From contig NZ_VLKG01000005.1 of the NCBI RefSeq assembly GCF_007830255.1, forward strand, positions 186,001-250,000: a DNA stretch of 64,000 nucleotides, read 5' to 3'. The notes under the pieces are model-generated. The model saw nothing but the letters and a program-made list of their open reading frames with translations, was not told where the DNA came from and did not search any database. This document shows positions 27,688 to 37,213 of this stretch, one piece after another. Position numbers and translations under genes: made by a program. The DNA comes from Azomonas agilis (GTDB lineage Bacteria > Pseudomonadota > Gammaproteobacteria > Pseudomonadales > Pseudomonadaceae). How positions within the stretch are numbered: the first letter of the stretch is position 1; each line of letters begins with the position of its first letter.

Positions 27688-28947
27688 ATGAATCTGACCG
27701 AACTCAAGCAAAAGCCCATTACTGAGCTGTTGGAAATGGCCGAACAGATGGGCATCGAAAACATGGCCCGTTCGCGCAAGCAAGATATTATTTTTGCGTT
27801 GCTAAAGCGTCACGCTAAAAGCGGCGAAGAAATTTCCGGCGACGGTGTATTAGAAATTTTGCAGGATGGTTTTGGCTTCTTGCGCTCGGCGGATTCCTCT
27901 TATCTGGCTGGCCCTGATGATATCTATGTGTCACCGAGCCAAATCCGCCGTTTTAACCTGCGTACCGGCGATACCATCGTGGGTAAAATTCGTCCGCCCA
28001 AAGAAGGCGAGCGCTACTTTGCCCTGCTCAAGGTTGACTCCATCAACTTTGACCGTCCGGAAAATGCCAAGAACAAAATTCTGTTCGAAAACCTGACACC
28101 GCTGTTCCCCAACTCGCGGCTGAAGATGGAGGTCGGTAATGGCTCTACCGAAGATCTGACCGGACGAGTCATCGACCTCTGTGCCCCCATTGGTAAGGGT
28201 CAACGCGGTTTGATTGTGGCTCCGCCGAAAGCGGGCAAAACCATCATGCTGCAAAACATTGCCGCCAACATCACGCGCAATAATCCCGAGTGCTATTTGA
28301 TCGTGTTGTTGATCGACGAGCGCCCGGAAGAAGTAACCGAGATGCAACGCACCGTGCGCGGCGAAGTGGTGGCTTCGACCTTCGATGAGCCGCCAACCCG
28401 CCACGTTCAGGTCGCCGAAATGGTGATCGAGAAAGCCAAACGCTTGGTCGAGCACAAAAAAGACGTGGTGATTCTGCTCGACTCCATCACCCGTTTGGCA
28501 CGCGCCTACAACACCGTGATTCCCAGCTCCGGCAAAGTACTGACCGGCGGTGTGGATGCTCATGCCTTGGAAAAACCCAAGCGCTTCTTCGGTGCGGCAC
28601 GAAACATTGAAGAAGGCGGCAGCCTGACCATCCTCGCCACGGCACTGGTGGAAACCGGCTCCAAAATGGACGAGGTGATCTACGAAGAATTCAAAGGCAC
28701 CGGCAACCTAGAGCTGCAATTGGATCGCCGTATTGCTGAGAAGCGCGTGTTCCCAGCCATCAACATCAACCGCTCCGGCACCCGCCGCGAAGAGCTCCTG
28801 ACCTCTGATGAAGAGCTGCAACGCATTTGGATTTTGCGCAAGCTGCTGCATCCAATGGACGAGATCGCTGCCATTGAGTTCTTGCTCGACAAACTCAAAG
28901 ACACCAAAACCAACGACGAATTCTTCTTGTCCATGAAGCGCAAATAA
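27688..28947 (+). CDS. rho: Transcription termination factor Rho
   Basis: Rho is the hexameric RNA helicase that ends transcription and silences foreign DNA. The 419-residue protein has usual length: N-terminal helical domain [20 protein letters not shown]-binding cold-shock-like domain with GFGFLRS and [18 protein letters not shown], Walker A APPKAGKT (about residue 178), Walker [17 protein letters not shown] and the Q-loop [13 protein letters not shown]. The leader of 229 bases is long enough for autoregulation. Confidence 0.97.
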   Translation: MNLTELKQKPITELLEMAEQMGIENMARSRKQDIIFALLKRHAKSGEEISGDGVLEILQDGFGFLRSADSSYLAGPDDIYVSPSQIRRFNLRTGDTIVGKIRPPKEGERYFALLKVDSINFDRPENAKNKILFENLTPLFPNSRLKMEVGNGSTEDLTGRVIDLCAPIGKGQRGLIVAPPKAGKTIMLQNIAANITRNNPECYLIVLLIDERPEEVTEMQRTVRGEVVASTFDEPPTRHVQVAEMVIEKAKRLVEHKKDVVILLDSITRLARAYNTVIPSSGKVLTGGVDAHALEKPKRFFGAARNIEEGGSLTILATALVETGSKMDEVIYEEFKGTGNLELQLDRRIAEKRVFPAININRSGTRREELLTSDEELQRIWILRKLLHPMDEIAAIEFLLDKLKDTKTNDEFFLSMKRK

Positions 28948-28961
28948 ACAACCGGCGAAAA

Positions 28962-28977
28962 CCGCTAGAGGCTAGAA
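28962..28977 (+). repeat. Dispersed 16-base element, copy A (before ubiD)
   Basis: CCGCTAGAGGCTAGAA here matches 15 of 16 bases of a second intergenic copy, on the opposite strand at 42605-42620. The surrounding sequence also has AGAGGCT pairing with AGCCTCT about 50 bases on (29013 region), suggesting a REP-like fold. Confidence 0.45.
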
Positions 28978-29047
28978 GCTAAAGGCGGTGTATCGCGTTT
29001 ATTCGTCCAGCCTTCAGCCTCTGGCCTTCTTTGTTCGGGTTTTAGCG

Positions 29048-30514
29048 ATGCAATACTCTGATCTGCGCGATTTTATCCGTGTCCTTGAGCAGCGTGGCGA
29101 ACTCAAGCGCATTTCTGTGCCGGTTTCGCCGGTACTGGAAATGACTGAAGTCTGTGACCGTACCCTGCGCAAAAAAGGCCCAGCGCTGCTGTTTGAACAG
29201 CCCACAGGACATAGCATCCCCGTGCTGGGCAATCTCTTTGGCACCCCCAAACGCGTCGCCTTAGGCATGGGTGCAGAGGAGACCTCCGAACTGCGGGAAA
29301 TTGGCAAGCTGTTGGCCTTCCTTAAGGAGCCAGAGCCACCTAAGGGCTTAAAAGATGCTTGGGCTAAGCTGCCCATCTTCCGGCGCGTACTGGGTATGGC
29401 TCCTAAGGTGGTTAAGGATGCACCCTGTCAGGCGGTAGTATTGGAGGGTGATGCGGTTGATCTGTATAAACTGCCCATCCAACACTGTTGGCCGGGGGAT
29501 GTTGCGCCGCTGGTCACTTGGGGGCTGACCATCACCAAAGGCCCGAACAAAGAGCGCCAAAACCTTGGGATTTACCGTCAGCAATTGATTGGCCGCAACA
29601 AGCTCATCATGCGTTGGCTCAGTCATCGCGGCGGTGCTTTGGATTTCCGAGAGTGGTGCAAAAAATACCCGGGCAAGCCCTATCCCGTATGTGTGGCTTT
29701 GGGTGCTGATCCGGCGACTATTCTGGGTGCGGTTACGCCAGTGCCGGATACCCTGTCTGAGTATGCTTTTGCAGGTTTGCTGCGCGGTAGCCGTACCGAG
29801 TTGGTTAAAGCCATCGGCAATGAACTACAGGTCCCAGCCAGTGCAGAGTTTGTGTTAGAGGGAGCCATTTACCCCGGTGAAATGGCTCCCGAAGGCCCCT
29901 ATGGTGACCATACGGGCTATTACAACGAGGTAGATCAGTTCCCGGTATTTACGGTGGAGCGCATTACCCATCGGCAAAACCCGATCTACCACAGCACCTA
30001 TACCGGACGACCGCCAGATGAACCTGCCATTCTCGGCGTGGCTTTGAATGAAGTCTTCGTGCCCATCCTGCAAAAGCAATTTCCGGAAATTGTAGATTTC
30101 TATTTGCCGCCAGAAGGTTGCTCTTACCGTATGGCCGTGGTCACCATCAAGAAACAGTATCCCGGCCATGCTAAGCGGGTGATGTTGGGGGTATGGTCGT
30201 TTTTGCGTCAGTTCATGTACACCAAGTTTGTGATTGTCACCGATGACGACATCAACGCGCGCGACTGGAATGATGTGGTTTGGGCCATTACCACCCGCAT
30301 GGACCCGAAACGGGATACGGTTTTGATCGACAACACGCCCATTGACTATCTGGACTTTGCCTCGCCGATTTCGGGGCTAGGTTCCAAAATGGGCTTGGAC
30401 GCTACCCATAAATGGCCGGGGGAAACTAACCGCGAATGGGGGCGAGCCATTACCCGTGATGAGGCGGTGGTGCAGCGTATTGATGCGCTTTGGAATACGC
30501 TGGGGATTGATTAA
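29048..30514 (+). CDS. ubiD: UbiD, 3-octaprenyl-4-hydroxybenzoate decarboxylase
   Basis: UbiD decarboxylates the polyprenyl hydroxybenzoate intermediate of ubiquinone synthesis using prenylated FMN made by UbiX. The 488-residue protein begins [22 protein letters not shown] and has [35 protein letters not shown] and [10 protein letters not shown], with the catalytic E-R-E region around [17 protein letters not shown] choose ATG 29048; the longer frame from 28988 adds 20 residues not seen in the family. ubiX is not in the window. Confidence 0.94.
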   Translation: MQYSDLRDFIRVLEQRGELKRISVPVSPVLEMTEVCDRTLRKKGPALLFEQPTGHSIPVLGNLFGTPKRVALGMGAEETSELREIGKLLAFLKEPEPPKGLKDAWAKLPIFRRVLGMAPKVVKDAPCQAVVLEGDAVDLYKLPIQHCWPGDVAPLVTWGLTITKGPNKERQNLGIYRQQLIGRNKLIMRWLSHRGGALDFREWCKKYPGKPYPVCVALGADPATILGAVTPVPDTLSEYAFAGLLRGSRTELVKAIGNELQVPASAEFVLEGAIYPGEMAPEGPYGDHTGYYNEVDQFPVFTVERITHRQNPIYHSTYTGRPPDEPAILGVALNEVFVPILQKQFPEIVDFYLPPEGCSYRMAVVTIKKQYPGHAKRVMLGVWSFLRQFMYTKFVIVTDDDINARDWNDVVWAITTRMDPKRDTVLIDNTPIDYLDFASPISGLGSKMGLDATHKWPGETNREWGRAITRDEAVVQRIDALWNTLGID

Positions 30515-30559
30515 GGATGCAAAAGCTGGCTTACCTTCAGCATGCAGAGGATTTTCAAG

Positions 30560-30967
30560 ATGAAAAATTGGGTCATTTGGCTGTGTTTGGTCATGCTGCC
30601 TTCAACCGTTTTGGCGGAGGCCAAAAAGGAAGGTGAGCAGGATAATAAAGTTGCCTACGTCAGTTTGTATCCGCCCTTAGTGGGGAACTACAACGCCGGA
30701 GAAAAAAAGCTGCGCTATTACAAAGCGGATATTTCCTTGCGCGTTGTGGGCAATGCCGCTGCTGAGCAAATCAAGCGCCATGATCCCTTAGTGCGTAACC
30801 AGTTAGTGATGTTATTTGCCCAGCAGTCTAGCGATGTGTTGGAAACTTTGGACGGTAAAGAACAGCTCAGGCGCGAGGCTTTGAGGCAGCTCCAACAACT
30901 ACTGACCCAAGAGACGGGAAAGCCTTTGGTAGACGACTTGTTATTTAACAATTTGGTGGTGCAGTAA
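30560..30967 (+). CDS. FliL-like exported or membrane protein
   Basis: The 135-residue protein has an N-terminal hydrophobic segment WVIWLCLVMLPSTVLAEA that could be a signal peptide or anchor. The domain after it (YVSLYPPLVGNY, LRYYKADISLRVVG, HDPLVRNQLVMLFAQQ, LVDDLLFNNLVVQ) fits the FliL family. FliL proper is a flagellar stator-associated protein, but no flagellar gene is in this window, and many bacteria carry such stand-alone FliL-like proteins. ATG 30560 has AGAGG upstream and is preferred to ATG 30542. Confidence 0.75.
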   Translation: MKNWVIWLCLVMLPSTVLAEAKKEGEQDNKVAYVSLYPPLVGNYNAGEKKLRYYKADISLRVVGNAAAEQIKRHDPLVRNQLVMLFAQQSSDVLETLDGKEQLRREALRQLQQLLTQETGKPLVDDLLFNNLVVQ

Positions 30968-31123
30968 TTAGGAACTTCTGAATTTAAGATCAGTCAACTC
31001 TAACCTTGATGGGCTTAGCAAAACCGACGTACGGGATTTGCTTGGCTTAGTACTTTGTCTGAGAATGCGGCCCTTTTGATCACTAGGGACATTTTCAGTT
31101 ACCGCATGCTATGGATTTAGGCC

Positions 31124-31294
31124 ATGGGGTTAGAGCAGGTTATGAAATGCAAACGCAAACGTAAGCCAGATGTGTTGTGGATTTTGACCATTTTATTTGG
31201 TTTAGGGGTGGTGAGCACGGGGTACACGCAAAGCCTAATGGCCGAGCACGTGGATTACCATGCTTCGGTGTCTACGCCCTATAGAACCCGCTGA
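31124..31294 (+). CDS. Small single-helix membrane protein, unrecognised
   Basis: A 56-codon frame runs from ATG 31124 to TGA 31292-31294; ATG 31142 gives 50 residues. The start KCKRKRKPDV is strongly basic, then comes a hydrophobic segment LWILTILFGLGVVSTGYT and a short polar tail, so an inner-membrane orientation with the N-terminus inside is likely. Ribosome binding sites are weak at both starts. It fills most of the 344-base gap between the FliL-like gene and fau; I see nothing else in that gap. Confidence 0.5.
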   Translation: MGLEQVMKCKRKRKPDVLWILTILFGLGVVSTGYTQSLMAEHVDYHASVSTPYRTR

Positions 31295-31311
31295 TTACTT
31301 GAAGGATTAGC

Positions 31312-31914
31312 TCAGCGAGTGCTGTAAAAACCACCATCCGTCACTATGGATTGCATGCGGATATCCCATGTTTGTATCGGAAGTTGATCTACTTTTTGGC
31401 ATTCATGGGCCAGTCCAAATAACAGCGGACGGTGGGTTGGCGCTTGGTTGTGAAAGGCCAAGCAGCGGTCGTAAAAGCCTCCACCCATTCCCAATCGCCC
31501 TCCTTGCTCATCAAAGCCGACGAGTGGCATCAAAATGAGGCTCAAAGTCCAAGCTGCGCGCTGTTGTGTGGGCTGAAAACGGGGTTCTGCGATGCGAAAA
31601 CGATTGAGTGACAGCGACTCTTTAGGCCGCAATCGTTGAAAGTGCATTTTGTGGCGGGGCCAGCGGGCCAATACAGGCAAGTAAATGGCTTTATTACGCC
31701 GTTGTGCAGCTTTCAGTAAGTAGTGGGGATCAATTTCGCCGTCGTTGGCAAGGTAAAACGCGATATGGCGAGCGCGCCGGAATATCGGATGTTGCACCAG
31801 TTGCCGGTATAGCTTCTGGGCGGCTTGTCGCTGCTGTTGAGCAGAGAGTGCGCGTCGGCGTTGGCGTAGCAAGCGCCGCAACTCAGAGCGCGAACCTTCA
31901 TAGGTGTGAATCAT
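31312..31914 (-). CDS. fau: 5-formyltetrahydrofolate cyclo-ligase
   Basis: This enzyme (also YgfA) converts 5-formyl- to 5,10-methenyl-tetrahydrofolate using ATP. The 200-residue protein has an Arg-rich N-terminus, IAFYLANDGEIDP and the signature GRLGMGGGFYDR near the C-terminal third, with LIMPLVGFDEQGG-like phosphate contacts (LILMPLVGFDEQG). It lies directly behind the 6S RNA, as in many gammaproteobacteria where ssrS and fau share a transcript. Confidence 0.93.
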   Translation of the reverse strand: MIHTYEGSRSELRRLLRQRRRALSAQQQRQAAQKLYRQLVQHPIFRRARHIAFYLANDGEIDPHYLLKAAQRRNKAIYLPVLARWPRHKMHFQRLRPKESLSLNRFRIAEPRFQPTQQRAAWTLSLILMPLVGFDEQGGRLGMGGGFYDRCLAFHNQAPTHRPLLFGLAHECQKVDQLPIQTWDIRMQSIVTDGGFYSTR

Positions 31915-31915
31915 T

Positions 31916-32096
31916 AAAAACTCCCCGGCCTGCCGCTGCAGGCGTAGGCCCTTGAACCCGAAAGTTCAAGGTGGTGACTACAGGGAGTTTTTAGGCTTTC
32001 CGTCTGGCGGACATGCACACCAACTCCACTGGTAGCCCCCGTTTGTTTGCGTATCGGGAGAGGGACATCACCCGCTGGCAAACAGGCCAGGGCGTT
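31916..32096 (-). ncRNA. ssrS: 6S RNA
   Basis: 6S RNA binds sigma-70 RNA polymerase as a promoter mimic in stationary phase. Ends are approximate. On the minus strand the sequence has CCTGGCCTG near the 5' end pairing with CAGGCCGGG near the 3' end, GTGATGTCCC, the conserved GCATGTCCG with GGAAAGCC, and the hairpin CCTTGAAC/GTTCAAGG. TATACT at 32108-32103 is a good -10 about seven bases before the proposed 5' end. The zapA-ssrS-fau order is diagnostic. Confidence 0.92.
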
Positions 32097-32125
32097 GTCG
32101 GCAGTATACCCTAATCTTTTAAGAT

Positions 32126-32461
32126 TCACTCATTAGGCGTGTGCCCTTCGTCGCTGAGCGCTGTATCTGCGCGCTCCAGCAGTTGACGCATTTCGCGCTC
32201 CTTTTCTCGTGCTGAGGTTTTTTTAGGCGGTTCAGGTGTAGGCGTGGCACGTCCGCCGTACAAGAGTTCGTGGGTGATGTTTAACGCGGCCATCACAGCC
32301 ACGCGATCAGCACCGATCACCTTGCCGTGGCTGCGAATTTCCCGCATCCGACTGTCCAGATAGCGCGCCGCGTTTTCAAGATTAGCGCGCTCATCAGGGG
32401 GACAGACGATGTGATACATCTTGTCCATAATGTGAATAGTGACAGTGTTCTGCTGGTTCAT
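32126..32461 (-). CDS. zapA: Cell division protein ZapA
   Basis: ZapA bundles FtsZ at the division ring. The 111-residue protein has VTIHIMDKMYHIVCPPDERANLENAARYLD, typical of ZapA, then a long helix ADRVAVMAALNITHELL and a charged C-terminus. Its ATG overlaps the stop of the zapB-like gene by four bases, and ssrS follows 29 bases after. Confidence 0.93.
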   Translation of the reverse strand: MNQQNTVTIHIMDKMYHIVCPPDERANLENAARYLDSRMREIRSHGKVIGADRVAVMAALNITHELLYGGRATPTPEPPKKTSAREKEREMRQLLERADTALSDEGHTPNE

Positions 32462-32667
32462 GGGTCTTGCTCCAGAGCTTTCAGACGCGAAATCATGGAT
32501 TCGATCTTATGGCGGGCCAGTTCATTTTTTTCAATCAGTTGTTTGCGTTCTTGTTGCCAAGACTGTTCATTGGCACGCAGTTGCCGATTTTCGGCTCTGA
32601 GCTGGTCAATGCGTTGAATGAGTTGATCCAATTTAGCGGACAGCAGTTGCAAGTCGGCGTCTTCCAT
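32458..32667 (-). CDS. ZapB-like coiled-coil division protein (TIGR02449-like)
   Basis: The 69-residue protein is almost wholly coiled coil (LDQLIQRIDQLRAENRQLRANE and IESMISRLKALEQD). Such short coiled-coil proteins lie upstream of zapA in pseudomonads and resemble ZapB, which bridges the Z ring and MatP. Assignment to that group is by position and shape. It overlaps zapA by four bases. Confidence 0.8.
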   Translation of the reverse strand: MEDADLQLLSAKLDQLIQRIDQLRAENRQLRANEQSWQQERKQLIEKNELARHKIESMISRLKALEQDP

Positions 32668-32797
32668 GGAGTTCTCGGGTAATTAAGGGACAGATCAGGA
32701 TCAAAAGCTTAAGGGTTGATGGTTTGACTAGTCTGCCAGTGCTAGGATATTGGCTAATCATTCTAGTCATTGATCCTCTCTACGCCTAGCCATCATC

Positions 32798-33400
32798 ATG
32801 CCGAACCCTAACTCTCCTTATTTTGCCCTAGCCAGTTTGTTGGGGAATTGTCCAAACGCCATTACCCCTGCGGAGTTGCAGGGAGTATTGCTAGGACGTA
32901 GCTGTGCTGGGGCAGGCTTTGCTCCTGAGGCTTGGTTAGCTGAAGCTTGTGAGCTATTGGGAGCCCCCGCAGAGGGTGCTTTGCAACAGGCTCTGCTGGG
33001 TTTACAGCGTATGGTTCAAGAAGAGCTTATCAGCACTCAGTTAGCCTTAACTTTGCTATTACCTGAGGATGAAGCGCCCCTCAGTGTTAGAGCCCAGGCA
33101 TTAGGGCAGTGGTGTCAAGGGTTTTTGGACGGCTTTGGGCAGACCATTGGTGATCAAGCCCTAAGCTTAGAAGCCGTTGATGGTTTACAGGATTTGACTT
33201 CCATCGCTCAAATTGGTGATCAGTTAGAAGATTCTGAAGACAGTGAAACCGACTATATGGAAGTCACCGAATATGTGCGGGTAGTGCCACTGTTATTGTT
33301 TACCGAGTGTGGTCGAGTACCGGCTGCGGCTTCTTCGGCACCAGTACCTCCCGTAGACATCCTGCAGGATGCTGATGCCGCTTCTAAAACCCTTCATTAA
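32798..33400 (+). CDS. ygfB: YgfB/UPF0149 family protein
   Basis: The 200-residue acidic, all-helical protein has PNAITPAELQGVLLGRSCAG, QALGQWCQGFLDGFG and DYMEVTEYVRVVPLLLF, the marks of the UPF0149 family. In Pseudomonas, YgfB affects beta-lactamase expression, but general function is unclear. It lies upstream of pepP in the standard gammaproteobacterial order and is divergent from the zapB-like gene. An extra C-terminal tail of about 35 residues follows the family core. Confidence 0.9.
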   Translation: MPNPNSPYFALASLLGNCPNAITPAELQGVLLGRSCAGAGFAPEAWLAEACELLGAPAEGALQQALLGLQRMVQEELISTQLALTLLLPEDEAPLSVRAQALGQWCQGFLDGFGQTIGDQALSLEAVDGLQDLTSIAQIGDQLEDSEDSETDYMEVTEYVRVVPLLLFTECGRVPAAASSAPVPPVDILQDADAASKTLH

Positions 33401-33417
33401 GAGATGGGGATGTGCCT

Positions 33418-34752
33418 ATGGTGAGTATCCCGCGTGAGGAATATCGGCAGCGTCGCCAAGCCTTGATGACCCAACTGGGGCCAGACAGCATTGCCATTGT
33501 ACCGGCCGCTTCTGTGTATCCACGCAACGGGGATGTGGAGCACGATTACCGCCAAGACAGTAATTTTCAATATTTAAGCGGCTTTCCAGAGCCTGAAGCC
33601 TTGCTAGTGCTGATTTCGGGCCGGGAAGAGGGTGAGTTTGTCCTGTTTTGCCGTGACCGTAATCCTGAACGTGAGTTATGGGACGGACGGCGCGCTGGGC
33701 AAGAAGGAGCGGTACGCGATTACGGGGCGGATCAGGCTTTTTCGATCAGTCAAGTGGATGAGCTGATCCCAGATTTGTTGAACGGCTGTGTTCGAGTCTA
33801 CTATCCATTAGGACGCACCCAAGATTTTGATCAAAAACTGCTTGGTTGGTTGAATCAAGTACGGGCTAAGGCACGCCAAGGGGCTCGTCCTCCTCAAGAG
33901 TTTGTAGATTTAGCTCCGTTGATCCATGAGCTGCGTTTGTATAAAAGTCCAGCGGAGCTTGAGGTGATGCGCTATGCGGCTCAGGTTTCGGCTCAAGCCC
34001 ATGTTCGAGCCATGCAGGCCAGTCGTGCTGGTTTATATGAGTATCATCTGGAAGCTGAACTGGATTATGCCTTCCGCTTAGGTGGGGCTAAACGACCGGC
34101 CTATGGTTCTATTGTGGGATCTGGCCCTAATGCCTGCATTCTGCATTATCGAGAAAACGATGCTTTGTTGAAGGAAGGCGATTTAGTCCTGATTGACGCA
34201 GGATGTGAAATTGACTGCTACGCCAGTGATATTACCCGTACTTTTCCCGTAACCGGATGCTTTACGCCGGAACAAAAAGCCCTGTACCAACTGGTACTGT
34301 CTGCTAACGAGCAAGCTATTGAGCGCGTTGCGCCGGGTCGCCATTGGAATGAACCCCATGAGGTGACGGTGCGGGTAATCACGGAAGGTTTGTTAGCGCT
34401 GGGCTTGTTGCAGGGTGATTTAGAGGAACTGATCAGCAGTGAAGCCTATAAACCCTTCTATATGCACAAGGCCGGACATTGGTTAGGCATGGATGTGCAT
34501 GATGTGGGGGAATACAAAGTTGGTGATCAATGGCGCACCCTAGAGCCGGGCATGGTGATGACCGTTGAGCCTGGCATCTATATTGCTCCCGATAATCTTC
34601 AGGTTCCTGAGCCGTGGCGGGGCATCGGTATTCGTATTGAGGACGATGTGCTGGTCACTCAGGATGGCCATGAAGTGCTGACCCAAGATGCTCCCAAAGG
34701 TTTGGCAGACATTGAAGCACTCATGGGGGCTTATACAGAATCGAGGCCGTAG
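33418..34752 (+). CDS. pepP: Xaa-Pro aminopeptidase
   Basis: PepP removes N-terminal residues next to proline with a dinuclear Mn site. The 444-residue protein has an aminopeptidase P N-terminal domain and a pita-bread domain from about residue 180 with the metal ligands LIDAGCEIDCYASDITRTFP, AGHWLGMDVHDVG, VEPGIYI and IRIEDD. GGGGA precedes ATG 33418 at good spacing; a GTG six bases earlier overlaps it. The stop overlaps the GTG of ubiH by one base. Confidence 0.94.
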   Translation: MVSIPREEYRQRRQALMTQLGPDSIAIVPAASVYPRNGDVEHDYRQDSNFQYLSGFPEPEALLVLISGREEGEFVLFCRDRNPERELWDGRRAGQEGAVRDYGADQAFSISQVDELIPDLLNGCVRVYYPLGRTQDFDQKLLGWLNQVRAKARQGARPPQEFVDLAPLIHELRLYKSPAELEVMRYAAQVSAQAHVRAMQASRAGLYEYHLEAELDYAFRLGGAKRPAYGSIVGSGPNACILHYRENDALLKEGDLVLIDAGCEIDCYASDITRTFPVTGCFTPEQKALYQLVLSANEQAIERVAPGRHWNEPHEVTVRVITEGLLALGLLQGDLEELISSEAYKPFYMHKAGHWLGMDVHDVGEYKVGDQWRTLEPGMVMTVEPGIYIAPDNLQVPEPWRGIGIRIEDDVLVTQDGHEVLTQDAPKGLADIEALMGAYTESRP

Positions 34753-35939
34753 TGGAACAGATAGACACAGATATTGCCATCATCGGTGGTGGGCTTGTGG
34801 GGGCTAGTCTGGCGTTGGCATTACAGGCTGATGCTAAGCAAAGAGGATGGCGCATTCGCCTGATTGAGCCCTTTAAACCCGGAGATAGTTACCAGCCTAG
34901 CTACGATGCGCGCTCATCGGCCTTGTCTTTTGGTACTCGGCTTATCTACCAAAAATTGGGTCTGTGGGAAGCCATTGCACAGCATGCCGAGCCGATCAAG
35001 CAAATTAAAGTGCTAGAGCGGGGGCGCTTGGGTTCTACCCGTTTGGAAGCTCAAAAAGAGGGTGTGCCTGCGCTGGGCTATGTGGTGGACAACGCTTGGA
35101 TTGGCCATTGCTTATGGCAAGCCTTAGATCAAAACGTAGTAACGCTGGACTATCCGGCTAAGGTACAGCAGCTCAAACCCCAAGTGGGCGGCTATCAGCT
35201 GCACTTGGAGGATGGGCGGCAGTTAAATTGCGCTCTGGCTGTCTTAGCTGATGGCGGTCGTTCCGAGTTGCGGGAGCAGTTGGGCATTCACATTAAAACC
35301 CGTAGCTACGATCAAACCGCTTTGATTGCCAATGTGACAGTCAGTGCTGCCCATGCTGGACAGGCGTTTGAATGCTTTACCGAACACGGCCCCTTAGCGC
35401 TGTTGCCGCTGTCCGGTCACAACTGTGCTTTGGTTTGGACTCGTCCTGCGGATGATGCGTTGCGCTTAGCCGCTTTGGATGAGTCCGCCTTTTTGCTGGA
35501 GTTGCAGCACGCCTTTGGTTCCCAGTTAGGCCAATTTACTCAGGTAGGCCGTCGCTATGCTTATCCCTTGGCTTTGGTTGAGGCAGAAGAGCAAGTACGT
35601 TCGCACTTGGTTCTGTTGGGAAACAGTGCCCACAGTCTGCATCCCATCGCAGGACAGGGCTATAACCTGTCGTTACGGGATGTCATCACACTGGCCGAAA
35701 CGCTGGTTAAGAGTCCAGAGGCTCCGGGGCATTTAGCGACCTTACTTCGCTATCAAGAGCGCCAACATTTGGATCAGTGTTTAACCATTGGTTTTTCGGA
35801 TCAATTAGTGCGTCTGTTTGGGCAAGGATCGCCTTGGGTAGCGCGGGCGCGCAGTGTGGGTTTGGTTGCTTTAGATAATCTGCCGATACTCAAACATTGG
35901 TTTGCACGGCAAGCGATGGGTTTGGGTGTACGCCCCTAA
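34752..35939 (+). CDS. ubiH: UbiH, FAD hydroxylase of ubiquinone synthesis
   Basis: UbiH hydroxylates the ubiquinone ring at C6. The 395-residue flavoprotein has the dinucleotide fold IAIIGGGLVGASLALAL, the DARSSALSFGTR loop, DGGRSELREQLG and LLGNSAHSLHPIAGQGYNLSLRD, which binds FAD. The GTG start overlaps the pepP stop. ubiI follows with a 41-base gap; the three form the pepP-ubiH-ubiI (visB-visC) block. Confidence 0.93.
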   Translation: MEQIDTDIAIIGGGLVGASLALALQADAKQRGWRIRLIEPFKPGDSYQPSYDARSSALSFGTRLIYQKLGLWEAIAQHAEPIKQIKVLERGRLGSTRLEAQKEGVPALGYVVDNAWIGHCLWQALDQNVVTLDYPAKVQQLKPQVGGYQLHLEDGRQLNCALAVLADGGRSELREQLGIHIKTRSYDQTALIANVTVSAAHAGQAFECFTEHGPLALLPLSGHNCALVWTRPADDALRLAALDESAFLLELQHAFGSQLGQFTQVGRRYAYPLALVEAEEQVRSHLVLLGNSAHSLHPIAGQGYNLSLRDVITLAETLVKSPEAPGHLATLLRYQERQHLDQCLTIGFSDQLVRLFGQGSPWVARARSVGLVALDNLPILKHWFARQAMGLGVRP

Positions 35940-35980
35940 TACGACCTCTGAGGTCGATGATTTCCTACTCAGGAGCACAG

Positions 35981-37213
35981 ATGCAAACAGATCTCATCAT
36001 CGTAGGGGCGGGAATGGTCGGCAGTACGCTGGCTTTAGCTCTGCAACACAGTGGTTTGGCTATTACCCTGATTGATGGCGGCTCTTTGGACGTGCAACCC
36101 TTTGACACCGCATCCCCCTTCGAGCCCAGGGTCAGTGCGCTTTCCCTAGCCAGTCAGCATATTTTGCAGCACTTAGGTGCTTGGTCGGGTGTGCTAGCCC
36201 GTCGGGCCAGTCCTTACACCAATATGCAGGTTTGGGATGGTACAGGAACTGGCAGTATCGCCTTCTCTGCTTCCTCAGTACATGCTGAGGTGCTAGGGCA
36301 TATTGTGGAGAATCAGGTGGTACAGGATGCGCTCTTGGAGCAATTGGAGACTACCAAGGTGCGTTTAATCTCCAATGCACATTTATCAGCATTAACACGC
36401 CTTGATAATGGCTGGTGCGTCACCCTAGATAATGGCCAACAACTGAATACACCCCTAGTAGTGGGTGCAGATGGCGCTCGTTCGGCCGTGCGTCAATTGG
36501 CAGGCTGTGCAACCCGTGAGTGGGATTATTTTCACGATGCCATCGTGACCAGCGTGCGCTGTCAGCAGCCGCATCAAAAAACGGCGTGGCAGCGTTTTAC
36601 TGAGTATGGCCCCTTAGCTTTTTTACCCTTGGCTCGCCCTGAAGACCCGCAACATTGGTGTTCCATTGTTTGGTCTTGTCCACCCCATGAGGCTCAGCGC
36701 CTGATGGCTTTAACGGACGAGCAGTTTGCCGCTGAGCTAGGGCGGGCCTTTGAGTTTAAGTTGGGTGGTATTGAGGCCGTAGATCCCCGCTTATGCCTGC
36801 CTTTGCGTCAACGGCATGCCAAGCGCTATATCCAACCCGGACTGGCTCTGATTGGCGATGCGGCCCATACCATTCATCCTTTGGCGGGACAGGGTGTCAA
36901 TCTGGGGTTGTTGGATGCAGCGGTATTAGCCGAGGTTCTGCTCAAAGCTCGGTCGGTAGGGCAGAATTTAGCGGATACTTCGGTATTGGGTCGCTTTGAG
37001 CGGCGGCGTATGCCCCAAAACCTGAGCATGATGGCCGCGATGGAGGGCTTGGAGCGTCTGTTCCAAAGTGATTCGTTGACAGTGCGTTTGCTGCGTAATC
37101 TGGGACTCAAGCAAGTCCAGCAGCACGCCTTAGCTAAGGCTTTATTTGTGCGTCAGGCGCTTGGGCTCAGTGGAGATCTTCCTGAACTAGCCCAAGCACC
37201 CAAAGCCGCCTAA
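35981..37213 (+). CDS. ubiI: UbiI-like FAD hydroxylase of ubiquinone synthesis
   Basis: The 410-residue paralogue of UbiH has LIIVGAGMVGSTLALALQ, ADGARSAVRQLAG and ALIGDAAHTIHPLAGQGVNLGLLDAA. By position it is UbiI (VisC), the C5 hydroxylase; a UbiF-type role cannot be excluded from sequence alone. ATG 35981 has AGGAG nine bases upstream; an upstream frame from 35897 overlaps ubiH and lacks a site. The last bases overlap the lnt stop codon on the other strand. Confidence 0.9.
   Translation: MQTDLIIVGAGMVGSTLALALQHSGLAITLIDGGSLDVQPFDTASPFEPRVSALSLASQHILQHLGAWSGVLARRASPYTNMQVWDGTGTGSIAFSASSVHAEVLGHIVENQVVQDALLEQLETTKVRLISNAHLSALTRLDNGWCVTLDNGQQLNTPLVVGADGARSAVRQLAGCATREWDYFHDAIVTSVRCQQPHQKTAWQRFTEYGPLAFLPLARPEDPQHWCSIVWSCPPHEAQRLMALTDEQFAAELGRAFEFKLGGIEAVDPRLCLPLRQRHAKRYIQPGLALIGDAAHTIHPLAGQGVNLGLLDAAVLAEVLLKARSVGQNLADTSVLGRFERRRMPQNLSMMAAMEGLERLFQSDSLTVRLLRNLGLKQVQQHALAKALFVRQALGLSGDLPELAQAPKAA

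Noticed and set aside
27931-28563. 210-codon minus-strand frame inside rho
   Set aside because: It lies wholly within rho, with His-rich composition expected from the opposite strand.
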